Shown: positions 44,705 to 54,832 of the stretch, piece after piece
Numbering within the stretch: position 1 is the stretch's first letter
Layout: every line of letters begins with the position of its first letter
DNA from: Planctomycetota bacterium
GTDB lineage: Bacteria; Planctomycetota; Planctomycetia; Pirellulales; Pirellulaceae
Assembly (NCBI GenBank): GCA_963204915.1
Contig: CAUJHS010000016.1
Location: 89,544-153,543, forward strand
Reading direction: 5' to 3'
Length of the DNA stretch: 64,000 bases
Position numbers and translations under genes: made by a program
The notes under the pieces: model-generated
What the model was told of the DNA's origin: nothing
What the model saw: only the letters and a program-made list of their open reading frames with translations
Databases searched by the model: none

Positions 44705-44848
44705 GGAAGGAACCTTACGCTAGGACACGATGCAGGATTTGCGCGGAACGATCGGCATTGGCCCGATGAGGATTATGTTCACTTATGACTCGCCGTGCAA
44801 GCGAGCCTGGGTTTAACCTGGGTTTCTGGATATTTCCCCACTTGCGGG

Positions 44849-46633
44849 TTAAGGCTCGGTTTCCGCCAGCTTCCGCTTCGCCTCAATCACTTGCTCGCTT
44901 GCCCAGGGAGAGTCTTGATAAAGATCAACCAGGCCGCGCCAGATGGCGCGAGCGGCGTCCCTATCCGAGGTTTGTAGCGCATTGGCGGCGTCGAGACGTT
45001 GTTGCAGCGTTTCGCGGTGCTGCTTCGCTGCTTCGACGGCAGACTGTTGTAACCTCTCCCATTGCTTCCGCGCCAGCTCGACGACGGCGGTGACGGCGGC
45101 GTCCTCTTCGGTGGATTGTCCAAACACGGCAATGAGCGCGGCCAGCATTTGCGCCCCTTGATTTGGGTCGTTTTGCGCGACGCGCATGGCGTCGAGGTAC
45201 GTTTTTTGAACGAGCGGCATTTCTTCGCCCACACGTAACCCGCGTCCTCGTCGCTCCAATGTCCGTTCGAGTCGCGCGACTTCAATCTCTTGCTGGTAAG
45301 CGTTGAGTTCTGCCGAACGAGGGTCATTCGGAAAGCGATTGAGAAAAGCCGTAATTTCGCTTGCCGCCGCCGTGGCGTCGCTTTGTTCAACGGTCTGAGC
45401 AATCCGCGCGTAGAGTTGATCGGCCGACGGCGGACGAGTGGCATACCAAATCAACCCCACCGCGACCAAGACGGTCAGGCCCGCTGCGATCATTTTGAGC
45501 CAAACAAACTGGTCTTCGTCGGAGCCGGCGGTGTCGAGCTGTCCCAGTTCTTCTTGCGAAACCGCGGTAAAGCTGCTGGTGGGTGTAGGTGGAGCCGTAG
45601 TGGCGACTTCGACAACGGGCGTTGGCGCCGTGTGTACGAGCGTCTCTTGGGTGGCTTTGACCTGGACCGAAAACCCGGAACTGGGTTGTGCGGTCGGTTG
45701 TTGCAACAACGTCGAATTCGGATCGCCGCCACGCGTCGCGGCTCCTTCGGCCACTTCGAAATCGTCGTCCGCGACGGGCGCCGCGTCCGCCGCAGGATCG
45801 AGCATCGTCTGTGGTTGCGCCGTCGACATCGACTGCAACAAATTCAACAGCGCCAGCGCCGTGGGAATGCGCTTCTTAGGGTCTTTCTCGAGTAGTCGAG
45901 CAACGATGTTCTCCAACCCCACGGGCACGGTTGCGCAATAGCGGCTCACCAGGGGAGCCTCGTTAAATCGGACCTGATGAATAATGTCCGGTATCGAGCG
46001 CCCTTGAAACGGTGGACGACCTGCGAGCAAGCAAAACATCGAAGCGCCCAAGCTGTAGAGATCGCTGCGCGCGGTAACGCCTTCGCCCGCGGCTTGTTCA
46101 GGCGACATGTAATCGGCGGTACCAATCACACCGCCAACCGCTGTGAACTCGGCGCCGCCGAAGAGTTTGGCAATGCCGAAATCGGCGAGCAAGATCTGGT
46201 TTTCGCCGCCGCGCAGAAAATTGGCGGGCTTCAAATCGCGATGGATGACGCCGCGGTCGTGTGCATGTTTAAGGGCCTTGCAAACATCGACGCCAATGGC
46301 AATGACTTCCCGCCAATCGAAATGCCGGCCCTTGCGGAGTTCATTTTCGAGATTATCTCCCTCAATCATTTCCATGGCGTAGAACAGGCTCCCTTGTTCT
46401 TCACCAAAGCCGTAAAGCTGCACGATGTTGGGATGTCGCAGCTTCTTGAGCGTTTCGATCTCTGCCGCGAAGCGCCCCCGAAAGTTTGGTTCTGCGGCAA
46501 AGGCGGGGGCCAATACTTTAACTGCGGCGCGCTCACCGGTTTCCTCATTTAGACCGGCGTATACGGCGCCCATGCCGCCTCGTCCCACGAGCCGCTCTAA
46601 ACGGTACGGTCCGAGTTTCTCGGGATGCGTCAT
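44849..46633 (-). CDS. Membrane-anchored serine/threonine protein kinase
   Basis: A 594-residue Hanks-type kinase. The kinase domain fills about residues 10-270: LVGRGGMGAVYAG (glycine loop), AAVKVLAP (catalytic lysine), VIHRDLKPANFL (catalytic loop), LADFGIAKLFGG (DFG), GTADYMSPEQ. A low-complexity proline/threonine-rich linker follows, then one transmembrane helix (about 388-410, KMIAAGLTVLVAVGLIWYA) and an external helical part (about 420-594, TPR-like or coiled). No PASTA repeats. Phosphorylation of proteins in response to an external signal is the likely role. The neighbouring RsbW-type gene is a plausible partner. Confidence 0.95.
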   Translation of the reverse strand: MTHPEKLGPYRLERLVGRGGMGAVYAGLNEETGERAAVKVLAPAFAAEPNFRGRFAAEIETLKKLRHPNIVQLYGFGEEQGSLFYAMEMIEGDNLENELRKGRHFDWREVIAIGVDVCKALKHAHDRGVIHRDLKPANFLRGGENQILLADFGIAKLFGGAEFTAVGGVIGTADYMSPEQAAGEGVTARSDLYSLGASMFCLLAGRPPFQGRSIPDIIHQVRFNEAPLVSRYCATVPVGLENIVARLLEKDPKKRIPTALALLNLLQSMSTAQPQTMLDPAADAAPVADDDFEVAEGAATRGGDPNSTLLQQPTAQPSSGFSVQVKATQETLVHTAPTPVVEVATTAPPTPTSSFTAVSQEELGQLDTAGSDEDQFVWLKMIAAGLTVLVAVGLIWYATRPPSADQLYARIAQTVEQSDATAAASEITAFLNRFPNDPRSAELNAYQQEIEVARLERTLERRGRGLRVGEEMPLVQKTYLDAMRVAQNDPNQGAQMLAALIAVFGQSTEEDAAVTAVVELARKQWERLQQSAVEAAKQHRETLQQRLDAANALQTSDRDAARAIWRGLVDLYQDSPWASEQVIEAKRKLAETEP

Positions 46634-46776
46634 GGATCATCACACGTCGCCAGGAAATTGACGGGACCGCCGTGTCTATGGAGTGCGTTTTTCCATCATG
46701 AATGGTTGGCCGCTAATATACCACAAGCGTGGAATCGTGAAGAAAAATCACTCGAACGGATTGTCGAGGGGCGATT

Positions 46777-49395
46777 CTAGGTCGCTTCCTTCGCCAATCG
46801 GTCCTTCCATTGGCGAAGCAATAACAAGGCGTCCAACGGCGTGAGCCGGTCGGTTTCGATTTCCTTGATCTCGTCGAGCAGTGGGTGATGCGCCGGGCCA
46901 AAGAGCGACAACTGCATGTCGCCGCGTGGTCGCTTCTTGCCGCGCGCCGCGATTTTTGGCCGCCCCGACTCATCCAAGTGTTCGCTTTCCAATTGCGCCA
47001 GGATTTGTTTGGCGCGTTCATTCACTTCGCGCGGAACACCCGCTAGTCGCGCCACGTGAATGCCGTAGCTTTTATCCGCAGCGCCAGGGATGATCTTATG
47101 GAGAAACACGACATTTTCTTCCCATTCTTGCACAGCAACATTCAAGTTTTTGACGCTTGGCAGCGATGCTGCGAGATCGGTCAATTCGTGGTAGTGGGTG
47201 GCGAACAACGTACGACATCCAACCCGGTCATGCAAATACTCCACGATCGCCCAAGCCAACGAGACGCCGTCGTAGGTGCTTGTCCCTCGCCCAATCTCAT
47301 CGAGGATCACTAAACTGCGGGAGGTCGCGGTATTGAGGATCCGCGCCGTTTCCGTCATTTCGACCATGAAGGTGCTTTGACCGCGGGCTAGTTCGTCACT
47401 GGCCCCAACGCGTGCAAATACGCGGTCTGCCACGCCGAGGGTCGCCGACTTCGCTGGCACGAACCCCCCCATTTGCGCCATGATCGAGATGAGTGCGACT
47501 TGGCGAATGTACGTGCTCTTGCCAGCCATGTTCGGTCCGGTAATGAGCAATATCACGCCATCCTCGGGCGAGGCCAGCGTGTCGTTGGGAACGAACTTGC
47601 CTTCCGGCTGCATGATATCCAGCACAGGATGTCGGCCGTCACGAATTTCCAAAACAGGCGCTTCGACCAGTTGGGGACGGCAGTAATTTCTTTCGCGAGC
47701 CAATTCCGCGAGCGACAATAAGACATCTAACGTGGCTAGCAATTCGGCGGTCGTTTGCAATCGCTTGGATGACGCTTGCACCTCGTCGCGCAGCTCTAAG
47801 AAAATGGTGTACTCGAGTTCCTTGGACTTCTCTTCCGCCGTGAGTACCTTCTCTTCGTACTCCTTCAATTCCGGCGTGATATATCGCTCGGCGTTAACCA
47901 GCGTCTGTTTGCGTATGTAGCGGTCCGGTACTTTCTCTCGTTGCGAATTGTTTACTTCAAGGTAGTAACCGAAGACCTTGGTGTAACCGACTTTTAAGTT
48001 GGCGATTCCCGAGGCCTTGGCTTCCTCGGCCTGGTAGCGCGCGATCCAGGCTTTGCCGCCAGAAGCGAGATCGCGCAGCGCGTCTAATTCTTGGCGATAG
48101 TTCACCTTGATGAAACCTCCGTCGCGCGATGAAAGCGGGCATTCATCATTCAAGGCGGCGTCCAGTTTGGCGCGTAAGTCGGGCAAGAGGTCGAGGTCTG
48201 TTTCGACTCGCCGCAATAGGCCGCTCTTCCGGCCGGTAATTTTCGCTTTGACCTTGGGCAACCCGGCCAATGTATCGCCGATGAATTTCAAGTCGCGAGG
48301 GCTGGCCCGTCCGGTGGTCACGCGGGCGAGAAGTCGTTCTAAGTCGTACACCTGCTTCAACTGGTCCCGCAGTTCGCGGGAGAGCACGGTATCGCGAGTT
48401 AGTTCCTGGACAGCGTCAAGGCGCGCGTCAATAGGCTCGATACATGTCAGCGGATTCGCGAGCCACTCGCCTAGCAGGCGCGAGCCCATGGGTGTGACCG
48501 TGCGGTCGATCGCATCGAGCAAGGTGCCCTCGCGACTTCCATCACGCAAGGTGCGCGTGAGCTCCAAACTGCGGCGCGTCGCCTCATCGATTTCAAGCGA
48601 GGCGCCCAGCCGATAGGGCGTCAACCGATCAAGGTGCTCAAGTGAAACTTTCTGCGTTTCACGCAGGTAGTCTAGCACGGCGCCGGCGGCCCGAACGGCC
48701 GGTTTATCGTCCTGATCGAACCCGAACCCCTCCAGGTTTTTCGCGCCGAAGTGCTTGGTCAGGCCGTCGAGAGCGCCTTCGTATGAAAAGGCCCAGTTGG
48801 GGCGTCGTGTCAGAAGGATCGACTTGGCTACTTGCGGGGGAAGGGCCGGCGCCTGTTCGCTGACCAAACATTCCGAAGGTTGAATGCGCGCCAGTTGATC
48901 CGCCAAACGCTCCGTGGGGCATACGGTGGCGAAGAAACGACCGGTCGAAAGTTCGGCCCACGCGATGCCGACAGGTTCCGAAGATGACGGAGCTCCATGG
49001 GAGCCGTCGACGACGGCGGCAAGATAGTTGCTTTCCCGCGGATCCAACAGGGCGTCATCGGTCAAGGTGCCAGGAGTGACCACGCGCGTCACTTCACGCT
49101 TCACCAAACCCTTCGCCAACTTGGGGTCCTCGACCTGATCGCATACGGCGGCGCGGTGTCCAGCCGCAATCAACTTTCCTAAATAGCTCTCCAGTTGATG
49201 ATAGGGAAAGCCCGCCATGGGAATGGGGTTGGCGCCTTTTTCTCGGCTCGTCAAGGTCAGTCCGAGGACGCGCGCCGCCGTTTTCGCGTCGTCGTAAAAC
49301 AGTTCATAGAAATCGCCCATGCGGAACAGCAGTAGCGCATCGCCACAAGCGTTCTTCGCGTCGAGATATTGCTGCATCATCGGCGTCGTGTTCAT
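46777..49395 (-). CDS. mutS: DNA mismatch repair protein MutS
   Basis: An 872-residue mismatch-recognition ATPase. The N-terminal domain includes the mismatch-binding GDFYELF ([14 protein letters not shown]), with the phenylalanine that stacks on the mismatch. Further on are the connector, lever and clamp, and the ATPase with GPNMAGKST (Walker A, about 620-628), [12 protein letters not shown] (Walker B and D-loop), and FATHYHEL. The length is normal. The start at 49395 ([14 protein letters not shown]) is preferred to a longer frame. Divergent from the PVC-dehydrogenase gene. No mutL is in the window. Initiates methyl-independent repair. Confidence 0.98.
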   Translation of the reverse strand: MNTTPMMQQYLDAKNACGDALLLFRMGDFYELFYDDAKTAARVLGLTLTSREKGANPIPMAGFPYHQLESYLGKLIAAGHRAAVCDQVEDPKLAKGLVKREVTRVVTPGTLTDDALLDPRESNYLAAVVDGSHGAPSSSEPVGIAWAELSTGRFFATVCPTERLADQLARIQPSECLVSEQAPALPPQVAKSILLTRRPNWAFSYEGALDGLTKHFGAKNLEGFGFDQDDKPAVRAAGAVLDYLRETQKVSLEHLDRLTPYRLGASLEIDEATRRSLELTRTLRDGSREGTLLDAIDRTVTPMGSRLLGEWLANPLTCIEPIDARLDAVQELTRDTVLSRELRDQLKQVYDLERLLARVTTGRASPRDLKFIGDTLAGLPKVKAKITGRKSGLLRRVETDLDLLPDLRAKLDAALNDECPLSSRDGGFIKVNYRQELDALRDLASGGKAWIARYQAEEAKASGIANLKVGYTKVFGYYLEVNNSQREKVPDRYIRKQTLVNAERYITPELKEYEEKVLTAEEKSKELEYTIFLELRDEVQASSKRLQTTAELLATLDVLLSLAELARERNYCRPQLVEAPVLEIRDGRHPVLDIMQPEGKFVPNDTLASPEDGVILLITGPNMAGKSTYIRQVALISIMAQMGGFVPAKSATLGVADRVFARVGASDELARGQSTFMVEMTETARILNTATSRSLVILDEIGRGTSTYDGVSLAWAIVEYLHDRVGCRTLFATHYHELTDLAASLPSVKNLNVAVQEWEENVVFLHKIIPGAADKSYGIHVARLAGVPREVNERAKQILAQLESEHLDESGRPKIAARGKKRPRGDMQLSLFGPAHHPLLDEIKEIETDRLTPLDALLLLRQWKDRLAKEAT

Positions 49396-49469
49396 ACCGG
49401 CGCATCGTAACAAGCGGAGACAAAACACAACAGGTCCAACGTATGCGAGGCAACCAGGGTCAGCGTACG

Positions 49470-49487
49470 TCGGCGCGAACGCGCCGA
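49470..49487. repeat. 7-bp GC-rich palindrome upstream of mutS
   Basis: TCGGCGC (49470-49476), loop GAAC, GCGCCGA (49481-49487). An outer pair TACGTC (49466-49471) and GACGTA (49496-49501) partly overlaps. It lies in the divergent spacer between mutS and the next gene; an operator or a leader hairpin is possible. Confidence 0.4.
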
Positions 49488-49658
49488 TTGCGCCGGACGT
49501 AGGGGATCAACTCACGGCGCCGATGGCTTGCCACGCGCGACGCACTCGAAGGAATAGCAGGATTTACAGCGGTTACTCGGGTTGAATATGATAAAACCGG
49601 TGCCCCACGAAAGGGGCGACCTAGCCTCATCCCTTTTCTCCCACCCTTGCCGCTTGCC

Positions 49659-52247
49659 ATGCCCTATCCTGCTGTGCGATTTCTCATCTTGCTTTTTGCC
49701 ATGCTTGCTGGCGCGTCATTGCGCGCCGAAGCGCTCAAGTTAGAGCCAGGCGACCATGTGTCGTTAATTGGCAATACTTTGGCCGAGCGCATGCAACATT
49801 ACGGCTACTTCGAGACGCAACTCCACCAACGGTTTCCTCAACACGAGTTGGTGGTGCGCAATCTCGGTTGGTCGGCCGATGAATTGAAGTTGCGTCCTCG
49901 GTCGCTGGATTTTGGCGACGCTGATTTTCACCTCACGCAACAACAAGCCGACGTCGTGCTCATGTTTTTCGGCTTGAATGAGTCGTTTGCCGGCCCTGCG
50001 GGCTTGAAGCAGTTTCAAGCCGACTTGGACGAAGTAATTCGTCACATGCTTTCGCAAAAGTACAATGGCGAGTCCGCTCCGCGTCTCGCGTTGATTTCGC
50101 CCGTGGCCGTGGAGGATCTTCACGACCCCAACATCCCCAAGGGAAACGCGACGAACGAGAATCTGTCGCTCTACACGCAGGCTCTCCGCGAGGCGGCGGC
50201 AAAACATAAAATCACCTTCGCAGATGTGTTCACGCCGACGAAGGCCTTGATGGACAAGTCGGAAGAACAATTGACGATCAATAGCATCCACTTGAATGAC
50301 GCTGGCTACCGCGCTTTGGCGCCCATGCTGATGACGGCATTGTTCGGCGCCTCGCCGACGGGAACAGCAATCTCCGAGGACTTACGAGCTGCGGTCAATG
50401 AGAAGAACCTGCAGTTCTGGTGTCGATACCGCGCGGTGAACGGATATTACATTTACGGCGGACGTAAAGAGCCGTTCGGGACCAAATCGTTCCCGCAAGA
50501 GATGGAGAAGCTCGATCAAATGGTGGCGAACCGTGATCGCCGGGTGTGGGATATCGCCCAAGGCAAGCCGGTTCCTGAGTCTATTGACGACAGCAATACC
50601 CGAAAACTTGATCCGATTCCCACGAATTACGAACAGCCGATCAAGATTTTGTCACCTGAGGACGCGATCAGCACATTCAAACTGCCGCAAGGCTATGAGA
50701 TCAACTGCTTTGCCTCGGAACAGGAGTTCGACATTGAAGAGCCTGTCGCCCTAGGATTCGACGCGAAGGGGCGTATGTGGGTCGCTACAATGCCAAGCTA
50801 TCCGCAGTATTTGCCGGGTACGCCGCCCAACGACAAGTTACTGATCTTGGAGGACGCCAATGGCGACGGCAAGGCCGACAAGCAAATTGTATTTGCCGAT
50901 GGTTTACACTTGCCGACCGGATTTGAATTTGGCGATGGCGGCGTTTACGTCGCTCAACAGCCGAACCTGATGTTTCTCAAAGATACAAACGGCGACGACC
51001 GCGCCGATGTACGCGAAATTGTGCTGCACGGTTTTGACAGCGCTGATAGCCATCATTCGATAAGCGCCTTCACGTGGAGCCCCGGCGGCGTATTGCACTT
51101 TCAAGAGGGCACGTTTCATCATACCCAGGTCGAAAGCCCATATGGGCCAATTCGCGTGAAAGATGCAGCGGTTTTTGGTTGGGAGCCTAAGCGACAAAAG
51201 CTCGAAGTGTTCGTGTCGTACCCGTTTGCGAATCCTTGGGGGCATATCTATGACCGCTGGGGCCAAAACTTCGTGGCCGATGCTTCGCCCGGCGCCAATT
51301 ACTTCGGAACGGCGTTCTCCGGGCATGTCGACTATCCGCACAAGCACAAGACCATGAAGCAGTTTATTGTGAAACGCGTGCGTCCGACGTGCGGATGCGA
51401 ACTAGTGTCAAGCCGCCATTTTCCTGACGAAGCTCAGGGGAATTTCCTGTTGAACAACTGCATTGGTTTCCAAGGCGTATTGCAGCACAAGATGACCGAG
51501 GAAGGTTCGGGCTTCGTTGGCGTGGAAATTGAACCTTTGTTGCAATCGAGCGATCCGAATTTCCGTCCTGTCGATTTGGAGTTTGGGCCCGATGGCGCCC
51601 TGTATGTCGTCGACTGGTTCAATCCGCTGGTCGGTCACATGCAACATTCGCTGCGGGATCCAAACCGTGACCATACGCACGGCCGCGTGTGGCGCATCAC
51701 GTACAAAGATCGACCACTATTAACGCCGCCCAAGATTGCGGGAGCCTCGATCCCCGAGTTGCTGGACTTGCTCAAGGCGTATGAAGACCGCACACGGTAT
51801 CGCGCGCGGCTCGAACTACGCGATCGAAGCTCGAGCGAGGTCGTCAAAGAACTCGAAAAATGGGTTGCTGCCTTGGATCAAAACGACAAGGACTACGAGC
51901 ATCGCCTGCTCGAAGCGTTGTGGGTTCATCAACATCACAATGCCGTAAATCAAACACTTCTTAAACAGTTACTGACGGCAAAAGATTATCGCGCCCGGGC
52001 CGCCGCTACGCGTGTGTTATGTTACTGGCGTGATCAGGTTCCCGAACCGCTCGCACTGCTCAAGGAGCGTGCGAACGACGAGCATCCGCGCGTGCGTCTT
52101 GAAGCGGTTCGCGCGTGCAGCTTTTTCACAACGGCCGAGGCGGCCGACGTCGCGCTGGAATCGTTGAACCATCCTCAAGACGAATATCTTGAGTACACGC
52201 TCAATGAGACGATCGAGACCCTGAAAAAATACCTTGAACAAGGTTGA
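49659..52247 (+). CDS. SGNH-like domain fused to PVC-type dehydrogenase domain and HEAT repeats
   Basis: An 862-residue exported protein. Signal peptide about residues 1-22 (FLILLFAMLAGASLRA). Next is a SGNH/GDSL-like hydrolase domain (about 25-225), where the usual GDSL is VSLIGNTLAERM (Thr in place of Ser), with FFGLNESF as block III and SIHLNDAGY with the catalytic histidine. Then the PVC-type membrane-bound dehydrogenase propeller (about 320-690, GYEINCFASE, DANGDGKAD, DTNGDDRAD, GLHLPTGFEFGDGGVYVAQQ). The C-terminal part (about 700-862) has HEAT-like helices (DYRARAAATRVL, EHPRVRLEAVRACSFF). The CxxCH haem domain often found at the end of such proteins is absent. The start at 49659 is preferred over a TTG at 49647. 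Confidence 0.85.
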   Translation: MPYPAVRFLILLFAMLAGASLRAEALKLEPGDHVSLIGNTLAERMQHYGYFETQLHQRFPQHELVVRNLGWSADELKLRPRSLDFGDADFHLTQQQADVVLMFFGLNESFAGPAGLKQFQADLDEVIRHMLSQKYNGESAPRLALISPVAVEDLHDPNIPKGNATNENLSLYTQALREAAAKHKITFADVFTPTKALMDKSEEQLTINSIHLNDAGYRALAPMLMTALFGASPTGTAISEDLRAAVNEKNLQFWCRYRAVNGYYIYGGRKEPFGTKSFPQEMEKLDQMVANRDRRVWDIAQGKPVPESIDDSNTRKLDPIPTNYEQPIKILSPEDAISTFKLPQGYEINCFASEQEFDIEEPVALGFDAKGRMWVATMPSYPQYLPGTPPNDKLLILEDANGDGKADKQIVFADGLHLPTGFEFGDGGVYVAQQPNLMFLKDTNGDDRADVREIVLHGFDSADSHHSISAFTWSPGGVLHFQEGTFHHTQVESPYGPIRVKDAAVFGWEPKRQKLEVFVSYPFANPWGHIYDRWGQNFVADASPGANYFGTAFSGHVDYPHKHKTMKQFIVKRVRPTCGCELVSSRHFPDEAQGNFLLNNCIGFQGVLQHKMTEEGSGFVGVEIEPLLQSSDPNFRPVDLEFGPDGALYVVDWFNPLVGHMQHSLRDPNRDHTHGRVWRITYKDRPLLTPPKIAGASIPELLDLLKAYEDRTRYRARLELRDRSSSEVVKELEKWVAALDQNDKDYEHRLLEALWVHQHHNAVNQTLLKQLLTAKDYRARAAATRVLCYWRDQVPEPLALLKERANDEHPRVRLEAVRACSFFTTAEAADVALESLNHPQDEYLEYTLNETIETLKKYLEQG

Positions 52248-52370
52248 GCCATCGCTTGTTTTTTGAAAATGATCTCCCGGGGCCGCCACTCCGGGACGAT
52301 GCGGAGCCGTTGACCCAGGCGACTGCCTGCGGTTCTAAAATTCCATTCACTGTTTACCCCTTGAGCCGAG

Positions 52371-54353
52371 ATGTCTGACCAAACGCCACGTCTGGACCGG
52401 CGCGGATTTTTTGCCGCGGCAGGGCTTTCTGCGTACTCGGTAATGGTTTTGGCCGATCGGTCCGCAGCGGCCGATCCGGCTCCCACACCCGACGGGATTC
52501 GCGCCAGCTTTCAATCAATTGTCCCCGTGGATCCCGAGGCTGTTGCGAGGCGGTTCGATGGCGAACCGAACATGACGTTGGTCGATGTTGAGTGCGATGT
52601 GCTCATTGCGGGCGGCGGACCGGCCGGCGTGTGCGCCGCGCTCGCCGCCGCGCGGCATGGCGCCAAGGTGATTCTCGTGCAGGATCGCTCGCGGCTGGGC
52701 GGAAACTCGAGCAGCGAAGTTAAAATGCACGTCGTGGGGGCCAACAACCATACCGGTCGGCCGGGATGGCGCGAAGGCGGAATCATCGAGGAGTTGCGGT
52801 TAGACGACGCCGCAAATAACCCGCAGCGTTGTTGGGAGCTTTGGGATTTGTTGTTGTATGACAAGATCATGTCAGAACCCAAAGCCACGCTTTTGCTCGA
52901 TACCGTTTTATACGCGGCTGAAGTCAAGGAGGGTCGTATCGAACGCGTCATGTGCCGTTGTGATAAGACCGAACACCTCTACCGAATTACTGCGAAATAC
53001 TTCGCCGATTGCACCGGCGACAGTCGACTGGCGTTGGAGGCCGGCGCCACAATCCGTTGGGGGCACGAATCGCGAGAGACGTTTAACGAACCGCTCGCTT
53101 GGGAAAAACCCACGCGCGAGACGCTCGGCAGCAGCCTCCTTTTCACGGCGCGCGATTATGGCAGGCCCATGCCGTATACGCCGCCGACGTGGGCGCGAAA
53201 AATCGACGAGTCGAAACTCCGTTTCCGGCCAGTATCGAGTTGGGAGTACGGCTACTGGTGGATTGAGTGGGGCGGCCACATGGACACCATTCGCGACAAT
53301 GAAAGAATCCGGTTTGAACTGTTGTCAATTGTTACAGGCGTTTGGGACTACATCAAAAACAGCGGTAAGTTCCCCACAGCCGCTAATTGGGCCATGGACT
53401 GGGTCGGAATGATGCCGGGCAAGCGCGAAAGCCGACGTATCGAGGGGGACGTAATTCTCACGCAACAAGATCTCATGGGTCTGAACGGCGATTGGGAAGA
53501 CGCCGTAGCCATCGGCGGCTGGGGACTCGATGAGCATCCACCCGGCGGATTCGACGATACCGACAAGCGGCCGTTTGTCAGCACGAAGCTGCCCGAGGTT
53601 TATAACATTCCTTTGCGAGCGCTCTACAGTAAGGATTTGTCGAACCTCTTTATGGCGGGGCGTAATGCTAGTTGTAGTCATGTCGCATTTACATCAACGC
53701 GCGTCATGGCTACGTGCGCCGTCATGGGGCAGGCCGTCGGCACAGCTGCGGCGCTGTGCACTAGCCACGGGCTTTCGCCGCGCGAACTTTATGAGGACAA
53801 AGCGAAACTCAGTGAGTTGCAGCAAACCTTATTGCGTGACGATCAAACCATCAAGGATTTGAAGAACGAGGATCCCGCAGACCTCGCACGCTCGGCAAGA
53901 GCAACAGCCTCCGGAGTTTTCGAAGATGCGAAGCCGGAAAGTGTGCTGGATGGCTTTGTGCGCGACATGGCCGGTGAGTTGCAGCATCGTTGGGCGGCGC
54001 CGCTTTCCGGTGATGGTGCTTGGATCGAATTGATATGGGAGAAACCGCAGCGAATCAGCCAGGTGCAACTTACGCTGGATTCAGGTTTTCACCGGGAGTT
54101 GACTTTGACTTCCTCCGATTCGCATAACAAATCAATGATTCGGGCGCCGCAGCCGGAAACCTTGCGAGACTATCGCTTGATTGGACGAACCGCGCAAGGC
54201 AAAGAGGTGGAGTTGGCCAACGTAAGCGGTAATCATCGGCGACTCCGCCGACATGCGTTTGAGCCAATTGACTTGCAAGCGGTGCGTCTTTTGGCGACAG
54301 CCACCAATGGCAGCGACACCGCCCGCGTGTACGAAATCCGGTGTTATGCGTAA
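52371..54353 (+). CDS. Tat-exported FAD-dependent oxidoreductase with C-terminal discoidin-like domain
   Basis: A 660-residue flavoprotein. A Tat signal (RLDRRGFFAAAGLSAYSV) precedes the FAD-binding motif LIAGGGPAGVCAALAAARHG and the GXSSSE-like LGGNSSSEVKMHVVGAN segment of the FAD_oxidored group (GidA/thi4-like, pfam FAD_oxidored). Further hallmarks: YFADCTGDSRLALEAGA, LFMAGRNASCSHVAFTSTRV, MGQAVGTAAALC. The C-terminal 130 residues (about 530-660) look like a beta-sandwich that binds carbohydrate or other ligands. It follows the SGNH/PVC gene by 123 bases and is followed by a GNAT gene sharing one base with its stop. Redox chemistry on a periplasmic substrate is likely. Confidence 0.9.
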   Translation: MSDQTPRLDRRGFFAAAGLSAYSVMVLADRSAAADPAPTPDGIRASFQSIVPVDPEAVARRFDGEPNMTLVDVECDVLIAGGGPAGVCAALAAARHGAKVILVQDRSRLGGNSSSEVKMHVVGANNHTGRPGWREGGIIEELRLDDAANNPQRCWELWDLLLYDKIMSEPKATLLLDTVLYAAEVKEGRIERVMCRCDKTEHLYRITAKYFADCTGDSRLALEAGATIRWGHESRETFNEPLAWEKPTRETLGSSLLFTARDYGRPMPYTPPTWARKIDESKLRFRPVSSWEYGYWWIEWGGHMDTIRDNERIRFELLSIVTGVWDYIKNSGKFPTAANWAMDWVGMMPGKRESRRIEGDVILTQQDLMGLNGDWEDAVAIGGWGLDEHPPGGFDDTDKRPFVSTKLPEVYNIPLRALYSKDLSNLFMAGRNASCSHVAFTSTRVMATCAVMGQAVGTAAALCTSHGLSPRELYEDKAKLSELQQTLLRDDQTIKDLKNEDPADLARSARATASGVFEDAKPESVLDGFVRDMAGELQHRWAAPLSGDGAWIELIWEKPQRISQVQLTLDSGFHRELTLTSSDSHNKSMIRAPQPETLRDYRLIGRTAQGKEVELANVSGNHRRLRRHAFEPIDLQAVRLLATATNGSDTARVYEIRCYA

Positions 54354-54832
54354 TGGCGTCAATCGATATTGTTGAGGCTGATTTGGCGAACCTCGAACAC
54401 TGCGAAGCCGTGCTCGCTCTGGTGGAAGGTTACGCCAGTGGGCCCATGGGAGGTAACCAACCTCTTTCGACCAACGTTTGTGAACGGCTTATTCCTGCGC
54501 TGCGTAATCAACCTCAGCGTTTGGTCTTATTAGCTCGAATGGAGAATCGCTACATCGGAGTAGCGGTATGTTTCCAGGGTTTCTCTACATTTCACGCTCG
54601 CCCCTTGTTGAACATTCATGACTTGGCCGTGCATCCCGATTTTCAACAGCGGGGCGTGGGACGACGGCTCCTTGCTGAAATCGAAAAAATCGCTCGCGAG
54701 CGCAATTGCTGCCGGGTGACGCTAGAAGTGCTGGAGCAGAACGACGTGGCGCGCCGGCTCTACCGAAGTCTGGGCTTTCGTGGCGATGGCGTCCAGGGTG
54801 AGGCGAACTACTTTCTCATCAAGACGCTATAA
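54353..54832 (+). CDS. GNAT-family N-acetyltransferase
   Basis: A 159-residue acetyltransferase. The acetyl-CoA binding motif A is HDLAVHPDFQQRGVGRRLL, with R/Q-x-x-G-x-G/A as QQRGVGRRL, followed by the C-terminal motif ENDVARRLYRSLGF read here as EQNDVARRLYRSLGF. The start ATG at 54353 overlaps the TAA of the preceding flavoprotein gene by one base (taATG), which shows translational coupling. The gene ends within the 3' end of the convergent glycosyltransferase gene. The substrate (amine or protein) is unknown. Confidence 0.92.
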   Translation: MASIDIVEADLANLEHCEAVLALVEGYASGPMGGNQPLSTNVCERLIPALRNQPQRLVLLARMENRYIGVAVCFQGFSTFHARPLLNIHDLAVHPDFQQRGVGRRLLAEIEKIARERNCCRVTLEVLEQNDVARRLYRSLGFRGDGVQGEANYFLIKTL

